Origin: Beggiatoa leptomitoformis
GTDB taxonomy: Bacteria > Pseudomonadota > Gammaproteobacteria > Beggiatoales > Beggiatoaceae
Length of the DNA: 64,000 nucleotides
Reading direction: 5' to 3'
NCBI RefSeq assembly: GCF_001305575.3
Contig: NZ_CP012373.2
Location: forward strand, 3,482,261-3,546,260
Position numbers and translations under genes: made by a program. Every line of letters begins with the position of its first letter. Positions within the stretch are counted from its first letter, which is position 1. Positions 56,396 through 64,000 of this stretch are shown one piece after another. The notes under the pieces were generated by a model that had not been told where the DNA came from, searched no databases, and was given only the letters and a program-made list of their open reading frames with translations.

Positions 56396-57166
56396 ATGTC
56401 CCCAGAATCTCCAATTCCCACGCCTCCCCACCGTCGCCGTGGTATTTATTTATTACCGAATCTCTTCACCACTGCCGCTTTATTCGCGGGGTTTTACGCC
56501 ATTATCGCCGCAATAAAAGGTCATTTTGAAGCCGCCGCGATTGCGATTTTTATTGCCATGGTATTAGACGGTTTAGATGGTCGCGTTGCTCGCATGACTA
56601 ATACCCAAAGCCATTTTGGAGCAGAATACGATAGCTTATCGGACCTCGTTTCATTCGGACTCGCGCCCGCGTTAGTCATGTATGAATGGTCATTATCCTC
56701 ATTAGGCAAACTGGGTTGGTTAGCTGCCTTTGTCTATACCGCAGCAACTGCATTACGTTTAGCGCGTTTTAATGTTTATGTGGGTAAAATTGATAAAGCC
56801 TATTTTCAGGGCTTAGCAAGTCCCGCCTCGGCTGCGGTAATGGCGGGTTTAGTGTGGGTTGCGACGGATTATCAAATTGCAGGCGAAACGTTAAGTTATC
56901 TCGCCTTAGTCATAACGCTGTTGATGAGCTTTTTAATGGTTAGCAACATTCGTTTTCGCAGTTTTAAAGACATAGACCGCGATAAAGTACCATTTATGAA
57001 CATTCTATTAGTTGTTGTTGTCATTGTCTTAATCGCAATTAGCCCGTCACAAATGCTGTTTGGCACATTTTTAATTTACGCCTTATCTGGTGTTGTGATG
57101 TTTGTCTTGCAATGGTTTCGAGGAAAACGCGGAGTAGTGGACACTACACCAAAACCGCCAATTTAG
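56396..57166 (+). CDS. pssA: CDP-diacylglycerol-serine O-phosphatidyltransferase
   Basis: A 256-residue integral membrane enzyme making phosphatidylserine, the precursor of phosphatidylethanolamine. It has the CDP-alcohol phosphotransferase motif DG(x2)AR(x8)G(x3)D(x3)D as DGLDGRVARMTNTQSHFGAEYDSLSD (positions 60-85), plus about seven membrane helices. Start at the ATG 56396 (GAGGACGTT before it). It follows ilvC by 70 bp; an ilvC-pssA neighbourhood is common in Proteobacteria, and it may be co-transcribed. Confidence 0.95.
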   Translation: MSPESPIPTPPHRRRGIYLLPNLFTTAALFAGFYAIIAAIKGHFEAAAIAIFIAMVLDGLDGRVARMTNTQSHFGAEYDSLSDLVSFGLAPALVMYEWSLSSLGKLGWLAAFVYTAATALRLARFNVYVGKIDKAYFQGLASPASAAVMAGLVWVATDYQIAGETLSYLALVITLLMSFLMVSNIRFRSFKDIDRDKVPFMNILLVVVVIVLIAISPSQMLFGTFLIYALSGVVMFVLQWFRGKRGVVDTTPKPPI

Positions 57167-57400
57167 TCGGTTAGGTTTTTATTTACGTTGGAGCTTTTTG
57201 GGATTATTTAAACTCATTTCCATATTTTGAGTGTGGGAATGAGGAAAATGCCAACGTCGATAAAGCGTAATCAATGGCTAATTTATACCTAATTAATTTA
57301 AAAAAGCAGAATTTCCTGATTTCTTGCTTTTCCCTTCTTTGTTGTTTTTATCCGTTACACTGAAAAATCGCATTTTTAGATTCTTCTATCAATAATTTTC
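57167..57400. other. Intergenic, no gene recognised
   Basis: I see no supported gene between pssA and the restriction-modification relic. Confidence 0.5.
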
Positions 57401-57712
57401 TTAGAACACCTTATATTTTAGGGGCTTCTGGGACAGCGCAAAAAAAAATGAAATTACATCAATCTGCGCCATCAAGTCTTGAGTCTTTTCTATGGCGACT
57501 AAAATATAAAGGCACTGCATACAGTTATCATAACTTACTGTTCTGCCGTTTCTATCTTTCAGCCATTTTTGATAGCCGCCGATGTAAAAATCCCAAATGA
57601 TAGGGCTAACATTATAAAAATATTTGGCTTTATTGATATAAATCTTATTATTTTTAGTATTCAATTTTATCGACAAGATTATTGCCTTCAATAGGAAAGT
57701 TACAGTCGTTTT
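57401..57712 (-). pseudogene. C-terminal relic of a type ISP/IIG-like restriction-modification enzyme
   Basis: On the minus strand a first frame reads NFPIEGNNLVDKIEY then a stop. In the next frame KIYINKAKYFYNVSPIIWDFYIGGYQKWLKDRNGR follows, with a degraded YDNCMQCLYILVAIEKTQDLMAQID. The block GYQ..KWLKDR is a hallmark of the C-terminal target-recognition end of large single-chain restriction-methylase proteins. The rest of the gene is gone and the reading frame is broken. No methylase motifs remain. Confidence 0.65.
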
Positions 57713-57794
57713 TATCCGCTTCCATGATTAGTTGTGACGTTTAGTCTCTGGGTATTCAGAGCAACAACTCTTTACTTATTGGCATGACTAAAAT

Positions 57795-57826
57795 AAAAAA
57801 ACGCGAGACTAGACCCGCGTTTTTTT
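57795..57826. terminator. Bidirectional terminator downstream of the xox operon
   Basis: ACGCG and CGCGT stem around the loop AGACTAGACC, with runs of A on the left and seven T on the right, thus active for the minus-strand xox operon. Confidence 0.85.
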
Positions 57827-57885
57827 ATGTTTTTCTGATGTATATACATCTACTAGAAAGAGGATGAATAAATTTACCTTGATAA

Positions 57886-58524
57886 TCAATCCATCGTTAG
57901 CGTTTCTAGCAATAAGGGCGCACTTGCAGTACCAACAACTTGCCAACTCAATTGATATACGCCGCCTGTTACTTGTTCAGACAATATCAGGCGGTAAAGT
58001 GTTTGTTGATAGTCTGGATAAGCGGTAAATTTGGGATTGTCTTTAAAAGGATAAAAACTAATTTCTTTACCTGTTAGCGTTTTATCGTGATAGTTAAACT
58101 GAATTTCTTTAACGGTTGCACTTTCTTCTAATGCGATTTTTACTTGATTTTGAAAATATCGCCAGTGTCCTACGGGTGCAAGTCGTTGTAGTTCTTGCAC
58201 TGAGCGTTGTAAGAACAGTAGCAGAATTGGATTACCTTGTGCGTCGTTGACATCAGGAAAAAGTTGTCGACGGTCTTGGCTAAAATAATCAACATGAACA
58301 TTTTTACCCGTTGTCCCTTGGCTGATTTTTAGCTGTATCGTATCTGTAAACCCCTCTTCTACCGTTCCTTTTTTGCTAAAGGTGTAAGCAATACTGCTAG
58401 GAGTTTCAGTATGTTGTAAATGATTAGTAAAAAAAAGCAGTGTATTTGCTTGAGAATAGGTTTCTGCGTGCGCAATAGGAGAAAATCCACAGCACATGCT
58501 TATCAGTAGCACAAAAAAACGCAT
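57886..58524 (-). CDS. Periplasmic protein of unknown function in the xox operon
   Basis: A 212-residue secreted protein; I use the ATG at 58524 with GAGG in front of it, rather than 58536. The signal peptide MRFFVLLISMCCGFSPIAHA is clear. The rest has no family that I know. It has several strand-like segments (SSIAYTFSKKGTVEEGFTDTIQLKI; GVYQLSWQVVG) and looks like an all-beta domain (about 30-210). It is the last gene of the operon behind the XoxJ-like protein, 12-14 bp away, which suggests a role in methanol oxidation. Confidence 0.8.
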   Translation of the reverse strand: MRFFVLLISMCCGFSPIAHAETYSQANTLLFFTNHLQHTETPSSIAYTFSKKGTVEEGFTDTIQLKISQGTTGKNVHVDYFSQDRRQLFPDVNDAQGNPILLLFLQRSVQELQRLAPVGHWRYFQNQVKIALEESATVKEIQFNYHDKTLTGKEISFYPFKDNPKFTAYPDYQQTLYRLILSEQVTGGVYQLSWQVVGTASAPLLLETLTMD

Positions 58525-58537
58525 GATTATCCTCATG

Positions 58538-59413
58538 TTATTTGCTATTTTCGGCAGATGTTATGGGTTCAACAAGTGGTATATGATAATCTGTTAATAT
58601 TGCATTGATAGCGGGTTGATTGCGCTCAATTGCTTGTTCTATCATATTTTTCCATTCAGGCTCACCCCGTCTAACCCCCATAGCCATTGCAAAATCGAAT
58701 TGTATATCGGCTTCTGAAGTTAGTGGTAATAAAACCAGTTCTTGTTGTCCTTTGAGTTTGTTTGCAAAATAGCCCGCAACAGGCCCCCAAATAAAAACCA
58801 TATTTAGTTTTTTATTAACAAGGTCTTGCTCTATCACTTGTCCTGCATAGTAGTTAGGGTCACCATTCATAATTTGGTAAGAAACTGCTTGATTCATCAG
58901 TCCATTTTTTAAAATCCATGTGACGGATGGTGCAGGGGCAAACATGCCAATTTTGAGCTGTTGTTTACGCTCAGGGGGTAATTGTAATAAATCCGTTGGG
59001 GTCTTGATGTCATCCCAACCACTGCCTTTAATGTAAACCAGTGTATAAGTCGAGCGGTAATAGGCTTTAGTATTCGCTGTCATATCAAAGCCTTTTGGAA
59101 CACCCATAACAATATCACATTCAAATCGACCTTTATCGTCTGACCATTTACGCAAGGTGGTTTGTATAAATCCCATGCGTTGTGGAAACCAGGTGTATTC
59201 AATCGGTAACTTTAGGTCTTTGGCGATGAGTTCAGCAATTTTGTTTTCAAAACCGCTTAGGTTTTGATGGGAAAAAGGCAAATTGTTGGGGTCTGCACAG
59301 ACACGAAATGCGGTAGGAAGCGCGGGTTTAGTTTCTTCGGCGTAACTAGGAATATTGGTTAAACATAGCGTTGAGAATATTAGCGGCAGGATATATTGCG
59401 CAATACGGAACAT
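58538..59413 (-). CDS. xoxJ: XoxJ-like periplasmic solute-binding protein
   Basis: A 291-residue secreted protein (signal peptide to SYAEE) of the solute-binding family encoded beside quinoprotein dehydrogenases. It starts FRVCADPNNLPFSHQNLSGFENKIAELIAKDLKLPIEYTWFPQRMGF, with other parts CDIVMGVPKGFDMTANTKAYYRSTYTLVYI and DLVNKKLNMVFIWGPVAGYF. In methylotrophs XoxJ is thought to activate apo-XoxF or help load its PQQ/lanthanide cofactor. It is third in the xoxF-G-J-unknown order. Confidence 0.88.
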   Translation of the reverse strand: MFRIAQYILPLIFSTLCLTNIPSYAEETKPALPTAFRVCADPNNLPFSHQNLSGFENKIAELIAKDLKLPIEYTWFPQRMGFIQTTLRKWSDDKGRFECDIVMGVPKGFDMTANTKAYYRSTYTLVYIKGSGWDDIKTPTDLLQLPPERKQQLKIGMFAPAPSVTWILKNGLMNQAVSYQIMNGDPNYYAGQVIEQDLVNKKLNMVFIWGPVAGYFANKLKGQQELVLLPLTSEADIQFDFAMAMGVRRGEPEWKNMIEQAIERNQPAINAILTDYHIPLVEPITSAENSK

Positions 59414-59448
59414 GGCGGATTCCTCTGAGAAAACAAATCCTTTGGGGG

Positions 59449-59476
59449 AAACACGGCGAAGGGGTTCGCCGTGTTT
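59449..59476. other. Hairpin between xoxG and xoxJ
   Basis: AAACACGGCGAA and TTCGCCGTGTTT form a perfect 12-bp stem with loop GGGG. No clear U-run on the minus strand, so it may tune expression of the downstream genes. Confidence 0.65.
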
Positions 59477-59498
59477 AAGAATGAGGTAATAACCTCTA

Positions 59499-60083
59499 TT
59501 ATTTTAATTTTTCGGGGCGACCGGGGAGTAAAACACCATCAGAGCGGGCGCGTAAATATGCCCATAATTCATCTAAGTGAGGCATAACATTAGGATTATC
59601 TTTCCACGATGGCATGATACCAATTTGTCCTTTAAAACCTTCAGTAACTGAGTGGACAAAGCGTTCTTTTGGAAAATCTTTTAGGCGTTCAACAAGGCTG
59701 GGTGCAAAGGAACTACCTATAGCGTCTTGGGCATGGCAAACATAGCAAACCGAATGAAAAACTCGCCAACCTTTGAAAGTTGTGCCGTCCACTTTGCAAG
59801 CATTATTTTCACAGACAACTTCATAAGGTTTTTCTGTGGGATTGGTTGATGCGGTTGTTGCAACAGGTGCAGTTTCTGTGGGTTTTGCCTCAGAGGTAGC
59901 AGGTGCTGATTCAGTGGTTGTTGGGGGGGGAACTGGTTGAGAATTTTGGGTTGGGACAACATCTGTTGTGGGCGCAGGTGCTCCTTCTCCCGTTGTTGCG
60001 GGGGTTTCGGCAATTAACAAAGAGCTATTCAATAAGCCTCCCACACAAAGTGTGGCAGTGAAAAATAAGACAGACTTTTTCAT
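59499..60083 (-). CDS. xoxG: XoxG-like c-type cytochrome
   Basis: A 194-residue secreted monohaem cytochrome that would accept electrons from XoxF. Parts: signal peptide (about 1-25); a low-complexity linker rich in Pro, Thr and Ala (about 25-80); then the haem domain with FHSVCYVCHAQDAIGSSFAPSL (CYVCH). Its axial Met is likely in GIMPSWKDNPNVMPHL. The linker is longer than in typical XoxG and may be exposed. It follows xoxF across a terminator, so its level is probably lower. Confidence 0.88.
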   Translation of the reverse strand: MKKSVLFFTATLCVGGLLNSSLLIAETPATTGEGAPAPTTDVVPTQNSQPVPPPTTTESAPATSEAKPTETAPVATTASTNPTEKPYEVVCENNACKVDGTTFKGWRVFHSVCYVCHAQDAIGSSFAPSLVERLKDFPKERFVHSVTEGFKGQIGIMPSWKDNPNVMPHLDELWAYLRARSDGVLLPGRPEKLK

Positions 60084-60213
60084 TACAAACTTCCTCCAAG
60101 TGGATCATGTAACGTGTTCCATACCTTAAGTTTTGTTATACCACCCCACTTATTATGATTGCTTTAGGAGTATGGAAACCGTTGTTTATTATATAAAGGT
60201 AATCTTAAGACAT

Positions 60214-60247
60214 AAAAAAACCCGACAGCTAGAATACCACTGTCGGG
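60214..60247 (-). terminator. Terminator between xoxF and xoxG
   Basis: CCCGACAG and CTGTCGGG form an 8-bp stem, followed on the minus strand by seven T residues. Lying behind xoxF and before xoxG, it should lower transcription of the downstream genes, which may explain how XoxF is kept in excess. Confidence 0.85.
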
Positions 60248-60331
60248 TACTAATTATAGAGTGTTTTTTGATAAGGTGCATTTTATGCACCCATCAAAAA
60301 GATTAATTTTTACTTATGTATCATTAAGCCA

Positions 60332-62128
60332 TTAATCTGGCAATGCAAATACTGTCATCACACCGCCTAGTTGGGTGTAAGCACTGAGTTGTTTGAACGC
60401 ACCAACAGCCCCTAAACCTTCTGTGCTTTTGCTCAAGCCTGCAGCCATACCGATACCTGCCCAGCCACCAATCCCTGATAAAACAGCAACATACTGTTTG
60501 CCTTTATGGGTATAAGTGTTGATATTACCGATAATGCCTGAGGGGGTTTTGAAACGATAGAGTTCTTTACCCGTGGTTGCATCAACTGCTTTGAGATAGC
60601 CTTCTAGTGTACCGTAGAAGACGACATCACCTGCGGTAGAAAGAACGCCGCTCCACACAGCGAAGGCTTCAGGCAGTGACCAGACGATTTTACCTTGTAT
60701 CGCATCCCATGCAATGAAGTTACCTAAACCACCATGGCTATTGGGAGCGGGGAACATGCTGAGGGTCGCGCCAACAAAGGGTTGACCTGCAACGTATGAA
60801 ATGTCATACGGTTCATAGTCCATGCAAACATGGTTCGTCGGAACGTAGAGCAGTCCTGTTTTGGGGGAGTAGGATGAGGGTTGTTGGTCTTTAGAACCCA
60901 GTGCTGCAGGGCAAACGCCTTTTGTATTAACGTCAGGGCCATTTTGCGCGGTGCTATATTTAGCAACGACTTCTGGACGACCTGTTTCTTTATCAACATG
61001 GGTTGCCCAGTTGACAGCAGGATCGTATTTTTCAGCAACGAGCAATTCACCTGTTTCACGGTCTAAGGTGTAACCAAAGCCGTTGCGATCCATGTTGACG
61101 AGGAGTTTACGAGGTTTGCCTTGAAATTCTTTGTCGACAAGGATATTTTCGTTGACACCGTCATAATCCCATTCATCATGAGGGGTTTTTTGATAGAACC
61201 ATTTTGCCATCCCTGTATCGGCATCACGCGCCATGATGGTCATGGACCATTTGTTGTCACCGGGACGTTGTGAGGGGTTCCATGTGCTGGGATTACCTGT
61301 GCCGTAGTACACCAGATTTAAAGCGGGATCGTAGGTGTACCAGCCCCAAGTAGTACCGCCACCAATTTTCCATTGGTCGCCTTGCCAAGTTGAGACGCTG
61401 GAGTCTTTACCAATGGGTTTGAGCATGGCTGTGGTTTTTTCTGGGTCAACCAGCATGTCTTTATCAGGTCCAACACTGAAGGCTTGCCATGCAACAGAGC
61501 CATCTTTGATGTTGTAAGCGGTTAAACGTCCACGTACACCAAATTCACCACCGCTAATCCCCGTTAAAATCTTATCTTTAACAACAAGAGGGGCGTTGGT
61601 GTTGGTTTCGCCTTTGCTGGGGTCACCGTTTTTGATGCTCCATATCACGTCACCTTTTTTCGCATCTAAGGCGACAAGCGTTGTATCTGCTTGTTGGAGG
61701 AAGATTTTACCATCGGCGTAGGCTAAACCACGGTTGACCGTGTCGCAGCACATAACGGCAATAACATCGGCATTTTGTTTAGGTTCATAGGACCAGACGA
61801 CGGTTTGGTCATTCAAGTCAATGGCGAAAACTTTATTGGGGAAGGGAGTGTGAACATATTGCATGTCACCGATAACCAGCGGACCACCTTCATGACCACG
61901 TAAAACGCCTGTGGAAAATGTCCAAACAGGGCGAAGTTCTTTAACATTTTTGTTGGTGATTTGGTCAAGGGTGCTGTAGCGTGTCCCCGAGTAGTTACCA
62001 CCCCACATTACCCATTGGTTGGGGTCTTGTTGCAATTTGAGCAGTTCGTCATTTGCTTGGACTTGTCCACCCACTGCTACGGTGAGTAATGCGGCAGAAC
62101 ATAAGGTCGCTAACAGTTTTTTATTCAT
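60332..62128 (-). CDS. xoxF: Lanthanide-dependent methanol dehydrogenase XoxF
   Basis: A 598-residue periplasmic PQQ enzyme. It has a signal peptide (to VQAND) and eight-blade propeller repeats (W motifs). The adjacent-Cys pair MCCDT lies at about 124. The active-site loop [11 protein letters not shown] at about 317-326 has Asp-Tyr-Asp; the second Asp is the extra ligand that marks XoxF and lanthanide use, in contrast to calcium Mxa[12 protein letters not shown] and GTGNPSTWN are also typical. I use the ATG at 62128, with GGAGAG before it. It oxidises methanol to formaldehyde or formate and passes electrons to the XoxG-like cytochrome. Confidence 0.96.
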   Translation of the reverse strand: MNKKLLATLCSAALLTVAVGGQVQANDELLKLQQDPNQWVMWGGNYSGTRYSTLDQITNKNVKELRPVWTFSTGVLRGHEGGPLVIGDMQYVHTPFPNKVFAIDLNDQTVVWSYEPKQNADVIAVMCCDTVNRGLAYADGKIFLQQADTTLVALDAKKGDVIWSIKNGDPSKGETNTNAPLVVKDKILTGISGGEFGVRGRLTAYNIKDGSVAWQAFSVGPDKDMLVDPEKTTAMLKPIGKDSSVSTWQGDQWKIGGGTTWGWYTYDPALNLVYYGTGNPSTWNPSQRPGDNKWSMTIMARDADTGMAKWFYQKTPHDEWDYDGVNENILVDKEFQGKPRKLLVNMDRNGFGYTLDRETGELLVAEKYDPAVNWATHVDKETGRPEVVAKYSTAQNGPDVNTKGVCPAALGSKDQQPSSYSPKTGLLYVPTNHVCMDYEPYDISYVAGQPFVGATLSMFPAPNSHGGLGNFIAWDAIQGKIVWSLPEAFAVWSGVLSTAGDVVFYGTLEGYLKAVDATTGKELYRFKTPSGIIGNINTYTHKGKQYVAVLSGIGGWAGIGMAAGLSKSTEGLGAVGAFKQLSAYTQLGGVMTVFALPD

Positions 62129-62465
62129 AACACTCTCCATTTCTTCTTTGGGTTTTTCGATGCGCAAAACAAAGGTTCAAACAGTTTTTATCGTTAAAGT
62201 AAATGTCTGAAACCGCATCTATTATTACAATGACGGTATTTCATTGTGCTAAAAAAACAATTTGTTCCTTTGGTATTATAAAGTGAGTTGATTTATTTAT
62301 TATTTTAACCAATTTGACTCACCACCAGCCGTTTGTGGTTATGTAGTAACCACTTTTTATGAACCATAGTGCAGGTTTTCAACCACACGTTACAGAGCAT
62401 AGCACAAGATTTTCGTAAAGTTGTATAAAAAATATTGATTGAATGAATAAGGAGTATTGAATTTA
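62129..62465. other. Promoter region of xoxF, no gene
   Basis: About 340 bp between xoxF and the kinase gene, both on the minus strand. The region upstream of xoxF carries an AT-rich segment (TATAAT-like TTATAATAC near 62270 on the minus strand), but I cannot define a promoter with certainty. Confidence 0.4.
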
Positions 62466-63620
62466 TCAGGGGCTTTTTGTTGAAAGAAGGGATGTTTCTT
62501 CTTGTACGCTTGGTAAAATTAGGATAAATGTTGTGCCTTTGCCTTCTTCACTTTCGCAATGAATATTGCCTTGCATGGCTTCAGAGAGCTTTTTAACAAT
62601 AAATAGTCCTAATCCTGTGGAGTGTTCATCGCCTGTTGGTTTGGGGGTTAGACGGGCGAATTTGGTAAATAGTTTAGCTTGGTCGGTCGTGCTTAAGCCG
62701 TAGCCTTGGTCTTGTATGGAAAATATAACCTGTTGTGCTTGTTTTTGTAGGTTAATATAAATCGTTTTGTGTGCTGGGGAGTATTTGATTGCATTAGATA
62801 TGAGGTTGTCGAGAATTTGTTGTAGTGCCGTTAAATCGGCATGAATGAGATATTCGTACTCATCATGTTTTGTTTTTATACGTAAATCTTTTTTTTTGGC
62901 ATGTTCATTATGTTGTTTTAATTGGTTACGTAAAATGGGAAGAAAATCTAAAGGTTCTAACGAGAGTGTTAGTCGTCCAGATTCAATTTTATCTACGTCC
63001 AATAAGTTTTTTATGAGTTGAAACATACGCCTTGCTGTGCTGTCAATTTTGCTAGCGTATTCCCCAATTTTGGCAGTGGGTAGCTCGTTACAAGATTTGT
63101 GTAGCACTTCAGCAAGCAGTTGAATCGCTGAGAGTGGATTTTTTAAGTCGTGGGCAGCGATAGTTAGCAGTTCACTTTTTTCTTCATTAAGTTGTTGGAG
63201 AAGCTCATTTTTTATTTGTAAATTGTGTTGTAATTCACGAATAGTTAAATGTGTGTGAATTCGCGCTAAGACTTCTTCTGTTTGAATGGGTTTGGTTACA
63301 TAATCTACTGCACCTAACTTAAAACCCATGATTTTATTGCTAGATATAGCTAAGGCACTCATAAAAATAATGGGTATATCGTAGGTTAAAGGGTCTGCTT
63401 TGAGTAAACGACAGGTTTCAAAACCATTAATGCCGGGCATCATGACATCCAGTAAAATGATATTAGGTAATTCTGCACGAGCCTGTTGTAATGCCGTTTC
63501 TCCATTAGATGCAATAAGCACTCGGTAGCCTTGTTCAACTAAACACGTTAATAAAATATCGATATTTGCTGAAATATCATCAACAAGTAATACGGTTTGA
63601 TTTGGAAGAGGTAAATTCAT
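62466..63620 (-). CDS. Response regulator-histidine kinase hybrid (REC-HisKA-HATPase)
   Basis: A 384-residue soluble protein. It has an N-terminal receiver (VLLVDDISANI, acceptor Asp in NIILLDVMMPGINGFETC about 58, VTKPI), a short linker coiled coil, HisKA (TIAAHDLKNPLSAIQLL, His about 158) and HATPase (NLISNAIKYS, DQGYGL, GLGLFIVKKL). Such REC-HK proteins often relay or tune signals of larger sensor kinases. I use the ATG 63620 rather than the TTG 6 bp before. It is upstream of the xox genes on the same strand, separated by 337 bp; a regulatory link to xoxF is possible but not shown. Confidence 0.92.
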   Translation of the reverse strand: MNLPLPNQTVLLVDDISANIDILLTCLVEQGYRVLIASNGETALQQARAELPNIILLDVMMPGINGFETCRLLKADPLTYDIPIIFMSALAISSNKIMGFKLGAVDYVTKPIQTEEVLARIHTHLTIRELQHNLQIKNELLQQLNEEKSELLTIAAHDLKNPLSAIQLLAEVLHKSCNELPTAKIGEYASKIDSTARRMFQLIKNLLDVDKIESGRLTLSLEPLDFLPILRNQLKQHNEHAKKKDLRIKTKHDEYEYLIHADLTALQQILDNLISNAIKYSPAHKTIYINLQKQAQQVIFSIQDQGYGLSTTDQAKLFTKFARLTPKPTGDEHSTGLGLFIVKKLSEAMQGNIHCESEEGKGTTFILILPSVQEETSLLSTKSP

Positions 63621-63758
63621 TATCAATTGTAAGAAATGGTTAAGAGAAAATTATTATATTATGTGGTTCATATATACAAATATATACTTTACAAAACAAT
63701 AAATTGATTATTTTTACTGAAAATAGTGCCATTATTAGCACGTTAGAATTAGGTTGCC

Positions 63759-64000
63759 ATGTCAAAACCCAGAGATAGCTTTTACGAACAATCGGGTGTT
63801 ATTCCGTTCATGCGACTGCAAGAGGAATTACATCTTGTCTTAATCACATCGAGCAGTAAACGACAACGTTGGATTGTTCCCAAAGGAATGGTTGAAAAAA
63901 ACCTTACGCCTGCTGAATCTGCAACGAAAGAGGCATGGGAAGAGGCGGGTATTGTGGGTTATACCTATCCTCATGTTGTTGGGGAGTATCAGTATCCAAA
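63759..64000 (+). CDS. NUDIX hydrolase, cut by the window end
   Basis: The N-terminal 80 residues are visible: MSKPRDSFYEQSGVIPFMR, then WIVPKGMVEKNLTPAES and ATKEAWEEAGIVGYTY. The catalytic E..EE pattern (KEAWEEAG) of the Nudix box is complete, but the Glu after G-x5 is Leu (GMVEKNL), a variation of a known subfamily with LTPAESA. It hydrolyses a nucleoside-diphosphate-linked substrate. The 3' end is outside the window. Confidence 0.88.
   Translation, partial: MSKPRDSFYEQSGVIPFMRLQEELHLVLITSSSKRQRWIVPKGMVEKNLTPAESATKEAWEEAGIVGYTYPHVVGEYQYP

Overview
The window looks like a chromosomal segment of a gammaproteobacterium, most likely a filamentous sulfur bacterium of the Beggiatoa type. This is inferred from gene content, not from a search. 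The pointers are a lanthanide-type methanol dehydrogenase cluster (xoxF with its cytochrome and solute-binding partner), genes of the tetrahydromethanopterin (H4MPT) C1-carrier pathway next to pabB, a fused acyl-CoA mutase (IcmF), PEP carboxylase, many PAS/hybrid sensor kinases and many insertion sequences. Core genes (ilv, ccm, mod, smpB, dtd, zapE, pssA) are typical of Proteobacteria.

Layout. 1-8.5 kb is an accessory island. It holds relics of a recombinase-like gene at both ends and an AT-rich four-gene minus-strand operon: a double-GHKL sensor kinase, a response regulator, a small caspase-like (clan CD) protein and a DNA cytosine-C5 methyltransferase. Beside the operon lies a decayed IS1-family transposase split by two tandem IS5-family elements that share one TA. 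The island abuts tRNA-Glu and tRNA-Ala, with tRNA-Gly just beyond. 8.6-18.6 kb carries a small membrane protein, a RidA protein, a TPS-type adhesin, an Rpn-family nuclease, icmF and a CRISPR array with no cas genes in the window. 18.6-29.4 kb has two large hybrid kinases around zapE, a cytochrome c4 and an IS630-family element. 29.4-46.7 kb is mostly housekeeping: ppc, a rhomboid protease, an orphan hydrogenase-like large subunit, a polyamine-type binding protein, dtd/smpB/parvulin/bolA/yciI/GST, ccmGH, modBAC and the H4MPT/pabB cluster. 46.8-52.5 kb has a GGDEF-EAL protein, a degenerate JAMM protein, a new small ORF and an Rpn gene with a partial tandem copy. 53-57.2 kb is ilvB-ilvH-ilvC-pssA. 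57.4-62.1 kb has a restriction-modification relic and the xox operon. A REC-kinase and the start of a Nudix gene close the window.

How it works together. XoxF oxidises methanol in the periplasm and hands electrons to a c-type cytochrome; CcmG/CcmH help mature c-type cytochromes. The H4MPT genes plus PabB (which makes the p-aminobenzoate precursor) would supply the cofactor that carries the resulting formaldehyde. The most novel element is the sensor kinase-response regulator-caspase-like-Dcm operon, which I read as a candidate defence or abortive-infection system. Dispersed palindromes, a MITE-like hairpin, duplicated gene tails and gene relics show a repeat-rich, actively rearranging genome.
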